From Neolewinella marina (lineage in GTDB: Bacteria; Bacteroidota; Bacteroidia; Chitinophagales; Saprospiraceae), in the NCBI RefSeq assembly GCF_002631205.1, contig NZ_PDLO01000006.1, forward strand, positions 174,922 to 238,921: 64,000 bases of DNA. The letters are read 5' to 3'. Both the position numbers and the translations under genes were made by a program. This document shows positions 43,535 to 52,125 of the stretch, in pieces. Position 1 is the first letter of the stretch; every line of letters begins with the position of its first letter. Below the pieces are notes generated by a model. It did not search any database and was not told the origin of the DNA. It worked only from the letters and a program-made list of their open reading frames with translations.

Positions 43535-44188
43535 ATGGAAGAACTGCTCGCCCAAGTCTACGCTACCGACACCGTGGAGTGGATCGCCACGGCTGCCGCC
43601 CTGGCCTACGTCTACCTGGCGGCCCGCGACAGCAACTGGTGCTGGTTCTTTGCCGCCCTCAGCGCGGCGCTGTGGGGGTATCAGTCGTTCGTGGTGTACC
43701 AGCTGGTCTCCGATGCCCTGCTGCAGGCGTTCTACCTGGTGATGGCCGGCGTGGGGCTTTTCCGGTGGCAACGCACCCGCGGTACCCGCCCCGAAAACGA
43801 AATGCTGGACGGTCTGGCCGTGGAACCGGCGCCCCCTGAAACGGATATTCAACGGATGTCCATCCTCGAGCACGCCCTGACCCTCGGCGGCGGGCTGGCC
43901 ACCGGGCTGCTGCTGGGTTATACGGTGGGCTCACTGACTACGGCCACTCAAACCTACCTGGACGCGGTCACCACCACCTTCAGCGTGATCGCTACCTTTC
44001 TGCTGATCGGACGGCGACTGGAGAACTGGATTTACTTTATCGTCATTGACGCGGCTTACGTCTACATCTACCTCCGCTCCGGTGCCCTGCTGTTCGCATT
44101 GCTGATGGTCCTGTACGTCATCATGGCCGTGTACGGCTACCTCGCGTGGCGGTCAACCGTAGACCGTAGCTACGATACAGCGCGCTGA
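43535..44188 (+). CDS. pnuC: nicotinamide riboside transporter PnuC
   Basis: 217 residues with about seven helices. Family features: WIATAAALAYVYLAARDSNWCWFFAALSAALWGY, YQLVSDALLQAFYLVMAGVGLFRW, and GRRLENWIYFIVIDAAYVYIYLRSGALLFALLMVLYVIMAVYGYLAWR, with the Trp and Asn/Asp residues of the substrate channel. It takes up nicotinamide riboside by facilitated diffusion, trapped by phosphorylation. No NadR is encoded nearby. The last 36 bp overlap the convergent yjbQ gene, an unusually long 3' overlap. Confidence 0.9.
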   Translation: MEELLAQVYATDTVEWIATAAALAYVYLAARDSNWCWFFAALSAALWGYQSFVVYQLVSDALLQAFYLVMAGVGLFRWQRTRGTRPENEMLDGLAVEPAPPETDIQRMSILEHALTLGGGLATGLLLGYTVGSLTTATQTYLDAVTTTFSVIATFLLIGRRLENWIYFIVIDAAYVYIYLRSGALLFALLMVLYVIMAVYGYLAWRSTVDRSYDTAR

Positions 44189-44563
44189 GGCGCGGTTGCG
44201 GAATTCACAGAGGTAGATGCCCTGCCAGGTGCCCAGGGCCAGCCGGCCTTCGGAGATGGGCAGCATGATGCTGTGGCCGATCATGGCCGCCTTGATGTGG
44301 GCGGGCATGTCGTCCGGCCCCTCGAGGGTGTGGACCAGGAAGGGGAGGTTTTCGGGTACGAGCTGGTTGAAGATGGACTCAAAGTCGGTGAGCACGTCCG
44401 GGTCCGCCGCCTCGTTCACGGTGATGGCGGCCGAGGTGTGCTGGATGAAGAGGTGCAGCAGGCCGGTCTGGGGGAGGTCGGGGAGCTGCTCCATGATCTC
44501 GCGGGTGACGACGTGGAAACCGCGGGGGCGGGCGGAAAGGCGAAAGGTCTGTTGGGAAACCAC
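44153..44563 (-). CDS. yjbQ: YjbQ family protein (UPF0047)
   Basis: 136 residues, the usual length. Motifs: GLLHLFIQHTSAAITVNEAADPDVLTDFE, LEGPDDMPAHIKAAMIGHSIMLPISEGRLALGTWQGIYLCEFR and a terminal RCIVATVYG. The HTSA, DD and H residues are conserved in the family, some members of which have weak thiamine-phosphate synthase activity. A TACTTTTGC element lies about 25 bp upstream on the minus strand. It overlaps pnuC tail to tail. Confidence 0.92.
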   Translation of the reverse strand: MVSQQTFRLSARPRGFHVVTREIMEQLPDLPQTGLLHLFIQHTSAAITVNEAADPDVLTDFESIFNQLVPENLPFLVHTLEGPDDMPAHIKAAMIGHSIMLPISEGRLALGTWQGIYLCEFRNRASARCIVATVYG

Positions 44564-44654
44564 GGCGGGGGAGTTGGGTGGACCGCAAAAGTACGCCGGA
44601 GTGAACAGAGGCCCCGCCTTCGACCTATCAAAGGGGAAAACTTAAACGTATTCC

Positions 44655-45761
44655 ATGCAGGTGTCCCCCAAGTTGGTGAATTTCGTGCTTCGGCTGTTCG
44701 CGCTGCTGGGCGTGGTAGCCATTCTGTATTACGGCAAGTCGCTGCTCATCCTACTGACCATCGCGGGGCTGCTGGCGATCCTGCTCGACCCCGTCGACAA
44801 CAAGCTGCGCAGCTGGGGGTGGAAGCCCGGTTTCGCCATTGCCGGGGCCACCTTCCTCCTCCTGCTGTTCTTTGCCGGCATCTTCTTCGCGGTAGGCAAG
44901 CAGGCCGCCCGCTTCTCCGAGAACTGGCCGCAAATCGAGCAGCGCCTCACCGAGCAGGTGGAGAGGGTGCAGGAGAAGATCCCCATGCTGCCGGGAGGCG
45001 ACGGCGGATCCGACCAAAGTGCCCCATCTTCCTCCACGACCCCACCCGCCGACAGCACCGCTACGACGGGCGGACAGGCCGGGGGCGGCAGCGGCGGTCT
45101 GCTCCAGGGACTGCCCATCCAGAGCGGCACCATCACCGGGGCCCTTTCCCAGACCCTGAGCGTGGTCGGGGATTTCCTGCTCATGTTCGTCTACGTCGTG
45201 CTCTTCCTGAGCCAGAAGGAGCGTTTACGGGAGTTCGTTTTGCGGCGTACTCCCGACGAGCACCGGGGTGAGGCCCACCAAGCCATGAACGAAGCTGCTA
45301 ACGTAGCCCAGCATTACCTCAAGGGACGCCTCATCCTCATCCTGATCCTGTCGGTACTCTACGGGATCGGCTTCTCTCTCGTAGGCCTTGATTACGCCAT
45401 CGTGATCGCCTTCCTGGTGGCCATCCTGAGCATCATTCCCTACCTGGGCAACATCATCGGCGGGTTCATCGCGGTGGCCATAGCAATCGCCAGCGGCGGC
45501 GGGGGCAATATGATTCTGGGCGTACTGGGGACCATTGCCTTGGCGCAAACCCTGGAGAGCTACGTTCTCACTCCCCTGATCGTGGGCGACGAAGTCGACA
45601 TCAACCCCCTCACCACCATCGTGGCCGTCATCGGTTTCACCGTCATGTGGGGAGCGGTCGGCGCCATCGTGGCCATCCCCGTCATCGCCATCGTGCGCAT
45701 CATCTTCAAGCACGTCCACGGGATGGAAGATTACGCCTACCTCCTCGGACAGGAGGAATAA
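44655..45761 (+). CDS. AI-2E family transporter
   Basis: 368 residues. N-terminal helices (LFALLGVVAILYYGKSLLILLTIAGLLAILLDPV), a Ser/Thr/Gly-rich linker (about 115-145), then helices ending with SIIPYLGNIIGGFIAVAIAIASGG, LESYVLTPLIVGDEVDINPLTTIVAVIGFTVMWGAVGAIVAIPVIAIVRII, the family hallmark. Despite the name most members export or exchange small solutes or ions; the substrate here is unknown. It is a single gene between yjbQ and a small membrane protein. Confidence 0.88.
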   Translation: MQVSPKLVNFVLRLFALLGVVAILYYGKSLLILLTIAGLLAILLDPVDNKLRSWGWKPGFAIAGATFLLLLFFAGIFFAVGKQAARFSENWPQIEQRLTEQVERVQEKIPMLPGGDGGSDQSAPSSSTTPPADSTATTGGQAGGGSGGLLQGLPIQSGTITGALSQTLSVVGDFLLMFVYVVLFLSQKERLREFVLRRTPDEHRGEAHQAMNEAANVAQHYLKGRLILILILSVLYGIGFSLVGLDYAIVIAFLVAILSIIPYLGNIIGGFIAVAIAIASGGGGNMILGVLGTIALAQTLESYVLTPLIVGDEVDINPLTTIVAVIGFTVMWGAVGAIVAIPVIAIVRIIFKHVHGMEDYAYLLGQEE

Positions 45762-45799
45762 GCCGGGGCGGACTATCTTGCGCCCCATAGCCAATAACC

Positions 45800-46252
45800 A
45801 TGGGAGTACTCTACACCGCCGTTCAACACGCTCATTCCGGCCTGCGCTGGATCGTCCTCGTCCTGCTGGTCGCCGCCATCGGGCGGGCCCTGTCGCGACG
45901 CAGCGGCGGCACCGTCTATCCCGGCAAGGACAAGCTGGCGCTCCTCGGGCTCATTTCCGTCCACGTGCAGTTGCTGCTCGGCCTGGTCCTTTACCTGTGG
46001 CTGAGCCCCTACGTCCGCTTTGAGGGCAACGTGATGGCCGACCCCCAGATCCGCTTCTATACCGTGGAACACTTCGCGGGCATGATCATCGCGGTCATCC
46101 TCATCACCATCGGTTACAGCCGCGCCAAGCGGCAGGCGGAGCTCAACAAGGGCTGGAAAACCATAGCCCTCTTCTACGGCATCGGCCTGGCGATCATCCT
46201 GCTCTCCATCCCCTGGCCCTGGCGCGAGGGCCTCATGGGCGGCTGGTTCTAG
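45800..46252 (+). CDS. four-helix membrane protein, cytochrome b-like
   Basis: 150 residues with four helices. It starts MGVLYTAVQHAHSGLRWIVLVLL, and has ISVHVQLLLGLVLYLWLSP, YTVEHFAGMIIAVILITIGYSRAKR and LFYGIGLAIILLSIPWPWREG. His residues near the membrane borders (HAHSGLRW, SVHVQ, VEHF) could ligate haem as in b-type cytochromes, and proteins of this style are sometimes annotated as cytochrome b in Bacteroidota. No redox partner is adjacent. A TATCTTGC -7-like element lies about 20 bp upstream. Function uncertain. Confidence 0.65.
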   Translation: MGVLYTAVQHAHSGLRWIVLVLLVAAIGRALSRRSGGTVYPGKDKLALLGLISVHVQLLLGLVLYLWLSPYVRFEGNVMADPQIRFYTVEHFAGMIIAVILITIGYSRAKRQAELNKGWKTIALFYGIGLAIILLSIPWPWREGLMGGWF

Positions 46253-46254
46253 CC

Positions 46255-46437
46255 CTACTCCACGTGCGGCTGCTCGATGAGGGTATTCTCTTCGCGGTGG
46301 TCGACTACCCCCAATCCCAAAGCCTGCAGGATCAAGGAAAGCGCGATCAGCAGGATGATGACGTAAACCACCTTTTTCAGGGTGGAGGAACTCTTCTTTT
46401 CGGGCGCGGGCGCGGGTGCCGGGTTGCGTCGTGACAT
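46255..46437 (-). CDS. 60-residue single-pass membrane protein
   Basis: Sixty codons from an ATG: MSRRNPAPAPAPEKKSSSTL, then a membrane helix KVVYVIILLIALSLILQALGLGV and a short acidic tail ending EENTLIEQPHVE. The N-terminal Pro/Ala and Lys/Ser stretch would be cytoplasmic. It converges with the cytochrome-b-like gene, two bases between stops. A longer upstream frame enters the repeat region and is rejected. Family not recognised. Confidence 0.6.
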   Translation of the reverse strand: MSRRNPAPAPAPEKKSSSTLKKVVYVIILLIALSLILQALGLGVVDHREENTLIEQPHVE

Positions 46438-46514
46438 AGCAATGCGGGTAGCTCGTGAAGCGAAACGGCCGGAGGGGGGGGATGTTCCTTTTGGGGGGCA
46501 CTCGTGCTTAGGTC

Positions 46515-47120
46515 GAGGGCCTGCGGCCCGAGTTTTTGGTCTACCACGGAAGGCGCGGTCTCTGCGAGCCGGACCCTCGGAAGAGTCCTTCGCTACGCTC
46601 GGCCACATTCCGAGGTCCTGATTATCAGCACCTTGGAGTGTCTGCAAGACTTCCGAGGGTGCGGTCTGCTTCTAACTGGATACTCGGGAGAGCCCTTCAC
46701 TGCGCTCGGCCCACCCCGGGTGGAGGGTCTCCAGGCCCGATTCGGTTGGCTCACGCACTATGACCGCGAGGCCCATTCCTGGGAATTGACCTCGCTATTT
46801 TGCAGCCGTCCCTGCCAGGGCCGGGCGAGGATAGATTTTCCATTCTCGCAGTACCATGGGCAGGGCAGCGTTCGGGCCTGTGGCCCGAGTTTTTGGCCTA
46901 CCACTGAGGGCGCGGGGGCTCTGCGAGCCGGACACTCGGAAGAGTCCTTCGCTGCGCTCGGCCACATTCCGAGGTCCTGATGATCAGCACCTCGGAGTGT
47001 CTGCAAGACCTCCGAGGGTGCGGTCTGCGACTATCTGGACCCTCGGAAGAGCCCTTCGCTACGCACGGCCACATTCCGAGGTCCTGATTATCACCGCCTC
47101 GGCGTATCTGCATGACCTCC
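46515..47120. repeat. structured intergenic repeat, two and a half copies
   Basis: Copy 1 is about 46515-46680 and copy 2 about 46870-47038, roughly 355 bp apart and close to 90% alike by eye. A partial third copy is at 47040-47120 and a fragment at 46681-46710. Each full copy holds three hairpins: a GGCC-rich one, CCTCGGAA...TTCCGAGG and CCTCGGAG...CTCCGAGG. Reading frames cross it but share no start or codon pattern. The rest of the gap to 47445 shows no gene; a GC stem followed by CCTTTTTT occurs near 47210-47240. Confidence 0.7.
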
Positions 47121-47445
47121 AGGACGTGCGGAACAATTTCCTGGTAAAAATGACCTACCGTTGGCTGCTGTAGCAAGCGCTTAGTTGATTACACAGTCTT
47201 TTTGGGTTACCGGTCGGCACCGCCGGCGGGTTCCTTTTTTAGAGCTCGTTTGGACTTTAACATTCGCCCTGCAAACGGTCTCTTTGCTACTGCCCTTCGT
47301 TCCCGGAAGTGGCTTCGGCTTCAGCGCAGGGCCCCTGCCCCGCGCTTCGCGGTGCTACGATCCACTTCCGGCGCCTCGGTCAGCACCAAAGAGCCCCATT
47401 TTCGGTCAGAAGGCCAAAGCCCAAACAAGCTCTTATCTTTGGCGC

Positions 47446-48483
47446 ATGGCGAAGTTGTACCCCCGCGATACCCTCAATTTTCTGCGGAAGCTCACGCCAC
47501 GTCGGGTAATCAACGCCACCCGGGTCATCGCCAGCTACTACGCCACTCGCTGGCTGCAACGGCCGGTGGTGTGGGGCAAGCCCTTCACCGTTTCCTTCGA
47601 GCCGACCACGGCCTGCAACCTCCGCTGTCCGGAGTGCCCGAGTGGGCTGCGGCAGTTTACCCGTCCGACCGGCAACCTGCGGGCCGACTTCTTCCGCCGC
47701 ACCCTCGATGACATTGCCGACCGGCTGCTCTACCTCATCTTCTACTTCCAGGGGGAGCCTTACATCAATCCCGACTTCCTGGATATGGTGCGCGAGGCCA
47801 CCGACCGCGGGGTGTACACCATCACCTCCACCAATGGCCACTTCCTCAACGACGCCAACGCCCGCCGCACCATTGAAAGCGGCCTGGACCGCCTCATCAT
47901 CAGCGTCGACGGGACCACCCAGGAGGTATACGAGCAATACCGCAAATCGGGCAAGCTCGAGACCGTCCTACAGGGCGCCCGCAACGTCGTGCGCTGGAAG
48001 CGGGAGCTGAAGTCGGCCACCCCCCACCTCATCTTCCAGTTCCTGGTCGTGAAGCCCAATGAGCACCAGATGGGCGAGGTGGTCCGCCTGGCCGAGGAGA
48101 TCGGCATCGACGAGGTGAAGTTCAAATCCGCCCAGCTCTACGACTACGAAAACGGCAACCCCCTCATGCCCGAGCAGGAGCAGTACGCCCGTTACTACAA
48201 GAAGTCGGACGGCACCTACGGCCTGAAGAACAAGCTCCAGAACCACTGCTGGAAACTGTGGCACAGCTGCGTCATCACCTGGGACGGGCTGGTGGCGCCC
48301 TGCTGCTTCGACAAGGACGTTACCCACCGCCTCGGTGACGTCAAGACCGAACCCCTGGCCGAGGTGTGGAACGGCGGCGCCTACGACGATTTCCGCCGCA
48401 AGCTCCTGACCGGCCGTGCCGAGATCGACATCTGCAAGAATTGTACGGAAGGGTGCGAGGTGTGGCTGGGGGCTGAGGTGTAG
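47446..48483 (+). CDS. radical SAM/SPASM domain protein
   Basis: 345 residues. The radical SAM cluster motif is CNLRCPEC with Cys-57, 61 and 64, following FTVSFEPTTA. Core barrel parts: LIFYFQGEPYINPDF, TITSTNGHFL, IISVDGTTQEVYEQYRKSGK. The C-terminal SPASM part has further Cys (NHCWKLWHSCVITWDGLVAPCCFDKD, ICKNCTEGCEVW) for auxiliary Fe-S clusters. Such enzymes modify peptides or other substrates; no precursor peptide gene is seen nearby. The ATG is two bases after TATCTTTGGCGC, so the mRNA is practically leaderless, and the upstream in-frame extension through the repeat zone is rejected. Confidence 0.9.
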   Translation: MAKLYPRDTLNFLRKLTPRRVINATRVIASYYATRWLQRPVVWGKPFTVSFEPTTACNLRCPECPSGLRQFTRPTGNLRADFFRRTLDDIADRLLYLIFYFQGEPYINPDFLDMVREATDRGVYTITSTNGHFLNDANARRTIESGLDRLIISVDGTTQEVYEQYRKSGKLETVLQGARNVVRWKRELKSATPHLIFQFLVVKPNEHQMGEVVRLAEEIGIDEVKFKSAQLYDYENGNPLMPEQEQYARYYKKSDGTYGLKNKLQNHCWKLWHSCVITWDGLVAPCCFDKDVTHRLGDVKTEPLAEVWNGGAYDDFRRKLLTGRAEIDICKNCTEGCEVWLGAEV

Positions 48484-48494
48484 CAGGGTTAAAC

Positions 48495-48788
48495 CAACAT
48501 CCGATGTCCTCAGCGGGCGTGAAAGGGGAATTCTGACGGTTTTACTGGTTTTCGCGGGGCTTTGCCGGGCAGAAAGGCCGGTAAAACAAGGCTTTTCGAC
48601 GCTTGGTGCGTGAAAACAACATCCGATGTCCTCAGCGGGCCGGAAAGGAGGTTTTCGACGGTTTTACTGGCTTTCGCGGGTCTTTCCAGGACAAGAAGGC
48701 CAGCAATTTGGGGCTTATCGACGCCTGGTGCGTGAAAACAACATCCGATGTCCTCAGGGGGCGCGGCGGGTGGATCGACATCCGATGT
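48495..48788. repeat. 122-bp tandem repeat carrying ACATCCGATGT
   Basis: Copy 1 begins at 48495, copy 2 at 48617 and a partial copy 3 at 48739, an exact 122-bp period with about 80% identity. Each copy opens with CAACATCCGATGTCCTCAG and closes with GGTGCGTGAAAA. A fourth ACATCCGATGT is at 48778. The block fills the gap between the radical SAM gene and the ECF sigma gene and contains no convincing reading frame. Confidence 0.85.
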
Positions 48789-48877
48789 CCGTCGAGCCCA
48801 GGGAATTCGTCGAAAAAAACCACTCCCCCTGTAACAAAGCCCCTAGGTTGCTCCGTGTACCTGACAAACGTACCGGC

Positions 48878-49381
48878 GTGCAAAGCTTCTCTTCCCTTGT
48901 CGAATCCGTTCGCGACCGCCTCTACCGGCTGGCCGTGCGTATGACGGGCGACGGCAGCGAGGCCGAGGACGTAGTCCAGGAAGTACTCATCAGCGGCTGG
49001 CAACGCAAGGAGGAGATCGTGCAACTCGAAAACCCACCCGCCTGGCTTATGCGCATGACCCACAACCGGGCCATCGACCGGCTGCGGTCGCGCAAGGCTC
49101 GCACGGGCTACGAAAGGGCGGCCGCGCCGGCCGACTACCACGGCCTCACCCCCCTGCGACTGCTGGAAACCCGGGATACCCTCGACCTGATCCACCGGCA
49201 GATGGCCCGGCTCTCGCCCGAGCAGCGCAGTGTGCTGCAACTGCGGGAGATCGAAGGGATGAGCTACCGCGAGATCGCCGAGGCCACCGGACTGAGTACC
49301 GAACAAGTGAAGGTGTACCTGCACCGCGGCCGCCGCCAGCTGCGGCAGTGGCTGCTGCAGGAAAAAATTGTCGAACGATGA
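48878..49381 (+). CDS. RNA polymerase ECF sigma factor
   Basis: 167 residues from a GTG start (VQSFSSLVESVRDRLYRLAVRMTG). Region 2: GDGSEAEDVVQEVLISGWQRKEEI, NPPAWLMRMTHNRAIDRLRSRKAR. Region 4: LIHRQMARLSPEQRSVLQLREIEGMSYREIAEATGLSTEQVKVYLHRGRRQLRQWL. The start is placed here because earlier in-frame codons run into the tandem repeat and lack homology. It overlaps the next gene (ATGA), which encodes a membrane protein that probably acts as its anti-sigma factor; two DUF4252 genes follow. The CATCCGATG repeats upstream may belong to its control region. Confidence 0.9.
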   Translation: MQSFSSLVESVRDRLYRLAVRMTGDGSEAEDVVQEVLISGWQRKEEIVQLENPPAWLMRMTHNRAIDRLRSRKARTGYERAAAPADYHGLTPLRLLETRDTLDLIHRQMARLSPEQRSVLQLREIEGMSYREIAEATGLSTEQVKVYLHRGRRQLRQWLLQEKIVER

Positions 49382-49845
49382 ACCACGAACGCGCTACCGC
49401 CCTGGTCGAACGCTACTTCGCCGGGGAAACCACCCTGGCGGAAGAAGCCGCCCTGAAGGACTACTTCCGAACCGCCGATCCCGTGGCGGAGGAGCTGAAG
49501 CCCTACGCCCCGCTGTTCGGGTACTGGGAAAGGGAAGCCCGCATCACCGCCCCCCCGGCCCGGCGCCGCCGCCGCCGGCTCCCCCGGGTACTCCTGGCCC
49601 TCGCGGCCGCCCTGCTGCTCCTGCTGGTGGTCCGCGGAGTACACCGGATGTACGCCCCGCCGCTCAGCGACTTCCCCGTGGCGGAGCGCGCGCCCGCCGT
49701 TGACTGGAGCCGCCACGAGATCAAGGACGAGGAGGAGGCCATGCGCTTCCTGCGGACCGTCCTGAACACCACCTCCCAACACATGACCCGGGGAACCGCC
49801 ATCACCCTGCGCGAACTCCGGAAGGCAGACCAGATCCTCCATTAA
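49378..49845 (+). CDS. single-pass membrane protein, probable anti-sigma factor
   Basis: 155 residues. The N-terminal part (MNHERATALVERYFAGETTLAEEAALKDYF) resembles the helical sigma-binding region of Bacteroidota anti-sigma factors. A strongly basic stretch (RRRRRRLPR) precedes one membrane helix (VLLALAAALLLLLVVRG); the periplasmic tail has about 75 residues. Its ATG overlaps the sigma stop, the usual sigma/anti-sigma coupling. The role is inferred from topology and position. Confidence 0.75.
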   Translation: MNHERATALVERYFAGETTLAEEAALKDYFRTADPVAEELKPYAPLFGYWEREARITAPPARRRRRRLPRVLLALAAALLLLLVVRGVHRMYAPPLSDFPVAERAPAVDWSRHEIKDEEEAMRFLRTVLNTTSQHMTRGTAITLRELRKADQILH

Positions 49846-49884
49846 ATAACCTCCCAGCCCCCGGCTGCACCAACGAATGCTACC

Positions 49885-50385
49885 ATGAAATACCTGATTG
49901 CCCTGCTCTTGCTGCTTTTCCTGGCACCCGCGTCCGCGCAAAAAAAGGCTGCCGCTGACGCCATTTCCAGCTACTTCGGTGAGTACGTGGATGACGAGCG
50001 CTTCACGGCCGTGTACGTAAGCGGCAAGATGTTTGCCCTCCTCGAGGATGCTCAGTTTGACCTCGACGGGATGGACGAAAAGGAGATCGCCGCCGTGCTC
50101 GAAGTGGTGAAGGACCTGCAGGCCGTCCGCGTACTGCACACGGAAACCACCCCCCTGACCTTCTACCGCCAGGCCAAGGACCGCATCCGGACCGATGCCT
50201 ACGAACTGCTGTTCAAGGTGCGCACCCAGGATGGGCAGAACGTGGAAGCCTTCATCCAGGACGAGGGCGCCACCATCCGCGAACTGTTCCTGCTGGTGGG
50301 GGCCACCGACGGCTTCGCCATGCTGAGTTTCGTGGGGGAAATCGACCTGAGCAAGCTTGGCCAACTGCAAAAAGCCCTCGAATAA
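49885..50385 (+). CDS. DUF4252 domain-containing secreted protein
   Basis: 166 residues with a signal peptide (MKYLIALLLLLFLAPASAQ). The DUF4252 pattern includes ISSYFGEYVDDERFTAVYVSGKMFALL, VVKDLQAVRVLHTET, YELLFKVRTQDGQNVEAFIQDEGATIRELFLLVGATDGFAMLSFVGEIDLSKLGQL. Genes for DUF4252 proteins often follow an ECF sigma/anti-sigma pair in this phylum, as here. Function unknown; periplasmic or outer-membrane associated. Confidence 0.88.
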   Translation: MKYLIALLLLLFLAPASAQKKAAADAISSYFGEYVDDERFTAVYVSGKMFALLEDAQFDLDGMDEKEIAAVLEVVKDLQAVRVLHTETTPLTFYRQAKDRIRTDAYELLFKVRTQDGQNVEAFIQDEGATIRELFLLVGATDGFAMLSFVGEIDLSKLGQLQKALE

Positions 50386-50412
50386 CATCTTCGTCAACCA
50401 AAATCCCCCGCC

Positions 50413-50919
50413 ATGTTACGCCTGCTTTTACTTTGCCTCTGCTGTTGTTCCGCCGCCCTCGTCGTCGCGCAAGAGGCCGTCATCAAGGACTTCATCAAGG
50501 TGCACCGCCGGGGCGAGGAGAACGTGGCGGTGAAAGTACCCGGCTGGCTCGTGGGCCTGGCCAGCGACGTTGCCGCCACGACCACCGACGACCCCGCCGA
50601 ACGGGTGGCGTTCCAGCTACTGGGTGAGGTAGGCACGGTCCGCTTCGTCACCTACAACAACGACGATTTCCCGGAGCCGGAGGACAGCGTGGTCAACCTG
50701 CTCTACGTCCTGGAACGCTACAAGGATTTCGAGCGCTGGGCCGAAGTGCGCACGCCGGAGGGGGAGCGGGTGACGCTGACGGTGCGCTACGCCCGCGAAA
50801 AAATCAAGGACCTGGTGGTGGTGATCAGCGAGGGCGAGCGGACCACCCTGGCTGCTGCCAGGACCGACCTGACCGCCCGGGAGCTGGGCAAGCTGGTGTC
50901 GGACCTGCAGCGGATGTAG
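50413..50919 (+). CDS. second DUF4252-like secreted protein
   Basis: 168 residues, signal peptide MLRLLLLCLCCCSAALVVAQ (Cys-rich, possibly a lipoprotein signal). The body is a divergent paralogue of the preceding protein: VIKDFIKVHRRGEENVAVKVPGWLVGLASDVA, VRFVTYNNDDFPEPEDSVVNLLYVLERYKDFERWAEVRT, LVVVISEGERTTLAAARTDLTARELGKLVSDL. Tandem duplication within the sigma-factor operon is likely. Function unknown. Confidence 0.8.
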   Translation: MLRLLLLCLCCCSAALVVAQEAVIKDFIKVHRRGEENVAVKVPGWLVGLASDVAATTTDDPAERVAFQLLGEVGTVRFVTYNNDDFPEPEDSVVNLLYVLERYKDFERWAEVRTPEGERVTLTVRYAREKIKDLVVVISEGERTTLAAARTDLTARELGKLVSDLQRM

Positions 50920-50941
50920 CCGGTCAGCGTACTTTTGCCGG

Positions 50942-52114
50942 ATGCGTGCCAACTTTCTGAAACACATCGCCCAGACCAGTCCGGCGCCCATGGCCCTGGA
51001 AATCGCGGGCGGGGAGGGGGTCTACCTCATCGATACCGCCGGTAAACGCTACCTCGACCTCATCGCCGGTATCGGCGTGAGCGCCCTGGGCCACAACCAC
51101 CCCGCCGTGGTGGAGGCCGTACAGCGGCAGGCGGCCACCTACATGCATACGCTGGTGTACGGGGAGTTCATCCTGAGTCCCCAGGTCGAGCTGGCCACCC
51201 TGCTCTGCGCCCAGTTGCCGCCGGAACTCGACAACGTCTACTTCACCAACTCCGGCACCGAAGCCACCGAGGGGGCCATGAAGCTGGCCAAGCGCTACAC
51301 CGGCCGGGCGGAATTCGTGGCCGCCACCCACGCCTACCACGGCAGCACCCAGGGGGCGGCGAGCCTGATGTGGCCGAAGGACTTCACCCAGGCCTTTCAC
51401 CCCCTGCTGCCGGGGATTACCCACCTGGAATTCAATGACGACGCGGGGCTGGACCGCATCACCGAGCACACCGCCGCCGTAATCCTGGAAACGGTGCAGG
51501 CGGAGTGGGGACTGCGCACCCCCCGTCCGGAGTGGCTGCAGGCCGTGCGCCGGCGCTGCGACGAGACCGGTGCCCTGCTCATCCTCGACGAAATCCAGGC
51601 CGGCATGGGCCGTACCGGCACCCTGTTTGCTTTCGAGCAATACGGCGTGGTGCCCGACATCCTGCTGCTCGCCAAGGGCTTCGGCGGGGGCATGCCCCTG
51701 GGCGCCTTCGTGGCGCGGCGGGAGGTGATGCAGACGCTCACCGCCAATCCCGTCCTGGGGCACATCACCACTTTCGGCGGCCACCCCGTGAGCTGTGCGG
51801 CCGGACTGGCGACCCTGCGCACCCTGGTGGAACGGCCCGAACTCATTGCCTCGGTAAAGGAAAAGGAAGCCCTCTTCCGTCGCCGGCTGGTGCACCCCCG
51901 CATCCGCGACGTCCGCTCGGCCGGACTCTGGATGGCCGTGGAACTGGCCGATTTCAGCGAGATCCAGTGGACCATCGCCGGCTGCCTGGAGCGCGGGCTG
52001 GTCACCGACTGGTTCCTCTTCAACGAGCGCAGCCTGCGCATCGCGCCACCCCTCACCATCTCCGAGGAGGAGATTGAGTGGGCTTGCGGGGTGATTCTGG
52101 AGGCACTGGGGTAG
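50942..52114 (+). CDS. class III PLP-dependent aminotransferase
   Basis: 390 residues. Motifs: GVYLIDTAGKRYLDLIAGIGVSALGHNHP, VYFTNSGTEATEGAMKLAKRYTG, THAYHGSTQGAASL, ILDEIQAGMGRTGTLFAFE, and LLAKGFGGGMPLGAFVARREVM with the PLP Lys at 245. The C-terminus has LRIAPPLTISEEEI. It is closest in style to acetylornithine/ornithine-type aminotransferases, but no arginine genes are near, so the substrate is left open. The ATG follows TACTTTTGCCGG directly, so the transcript is nearly leaderless. Confidence 0.88.
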   Translation: MRANFLKHIAQTSPAPMALEIAGGEGVYLIDTAGKRYLDLIAGIGVSALGHNHPAVVEAVQRQAATYMHTLVYGEFILSPQVELATLLCAQLPPELDNVYFTNSGTEATEGAMKLAKRYTGRAEFVAATHAYHGSTQGAASLMWPKDFTQAFHPLLPGITHLEFNDDAGLDRITEHTAAVILETVQAEWGLRTPRPEWLQAVRRRCDETGALLILDEIQAGMGRTGTLFAFEQYGVVPDILLLAKGFGGGMPLGAFVARREVMQTLTANPVLGHITTFGGHPVSCAAGLATLRTLVERPELIASVKEKEALFRRRLVHPRIRDVRSAGLWMAVELADFSEIQWTIAGCLERGLVTDWFLFNERSLRIAPPLTISEEEIEWACGVILEALG

Positions 52115-52125
52115 GGAGCCGGAGC

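Noticed and set aside
44655..45761. Autoinducer-2 quorum-sensing exporter
   Set aside because: The family name is historical. There are no luxS or lsr genes here, and most members move other solutes.
46504..47173. Plus-strand frames of 105-158 codons in the 46.5-47.2 kb repeat block
   Set aside because: They exist because the DNA block is duplicated. The two copies are read in different frames and contain hairpin arms; no family is recognised.
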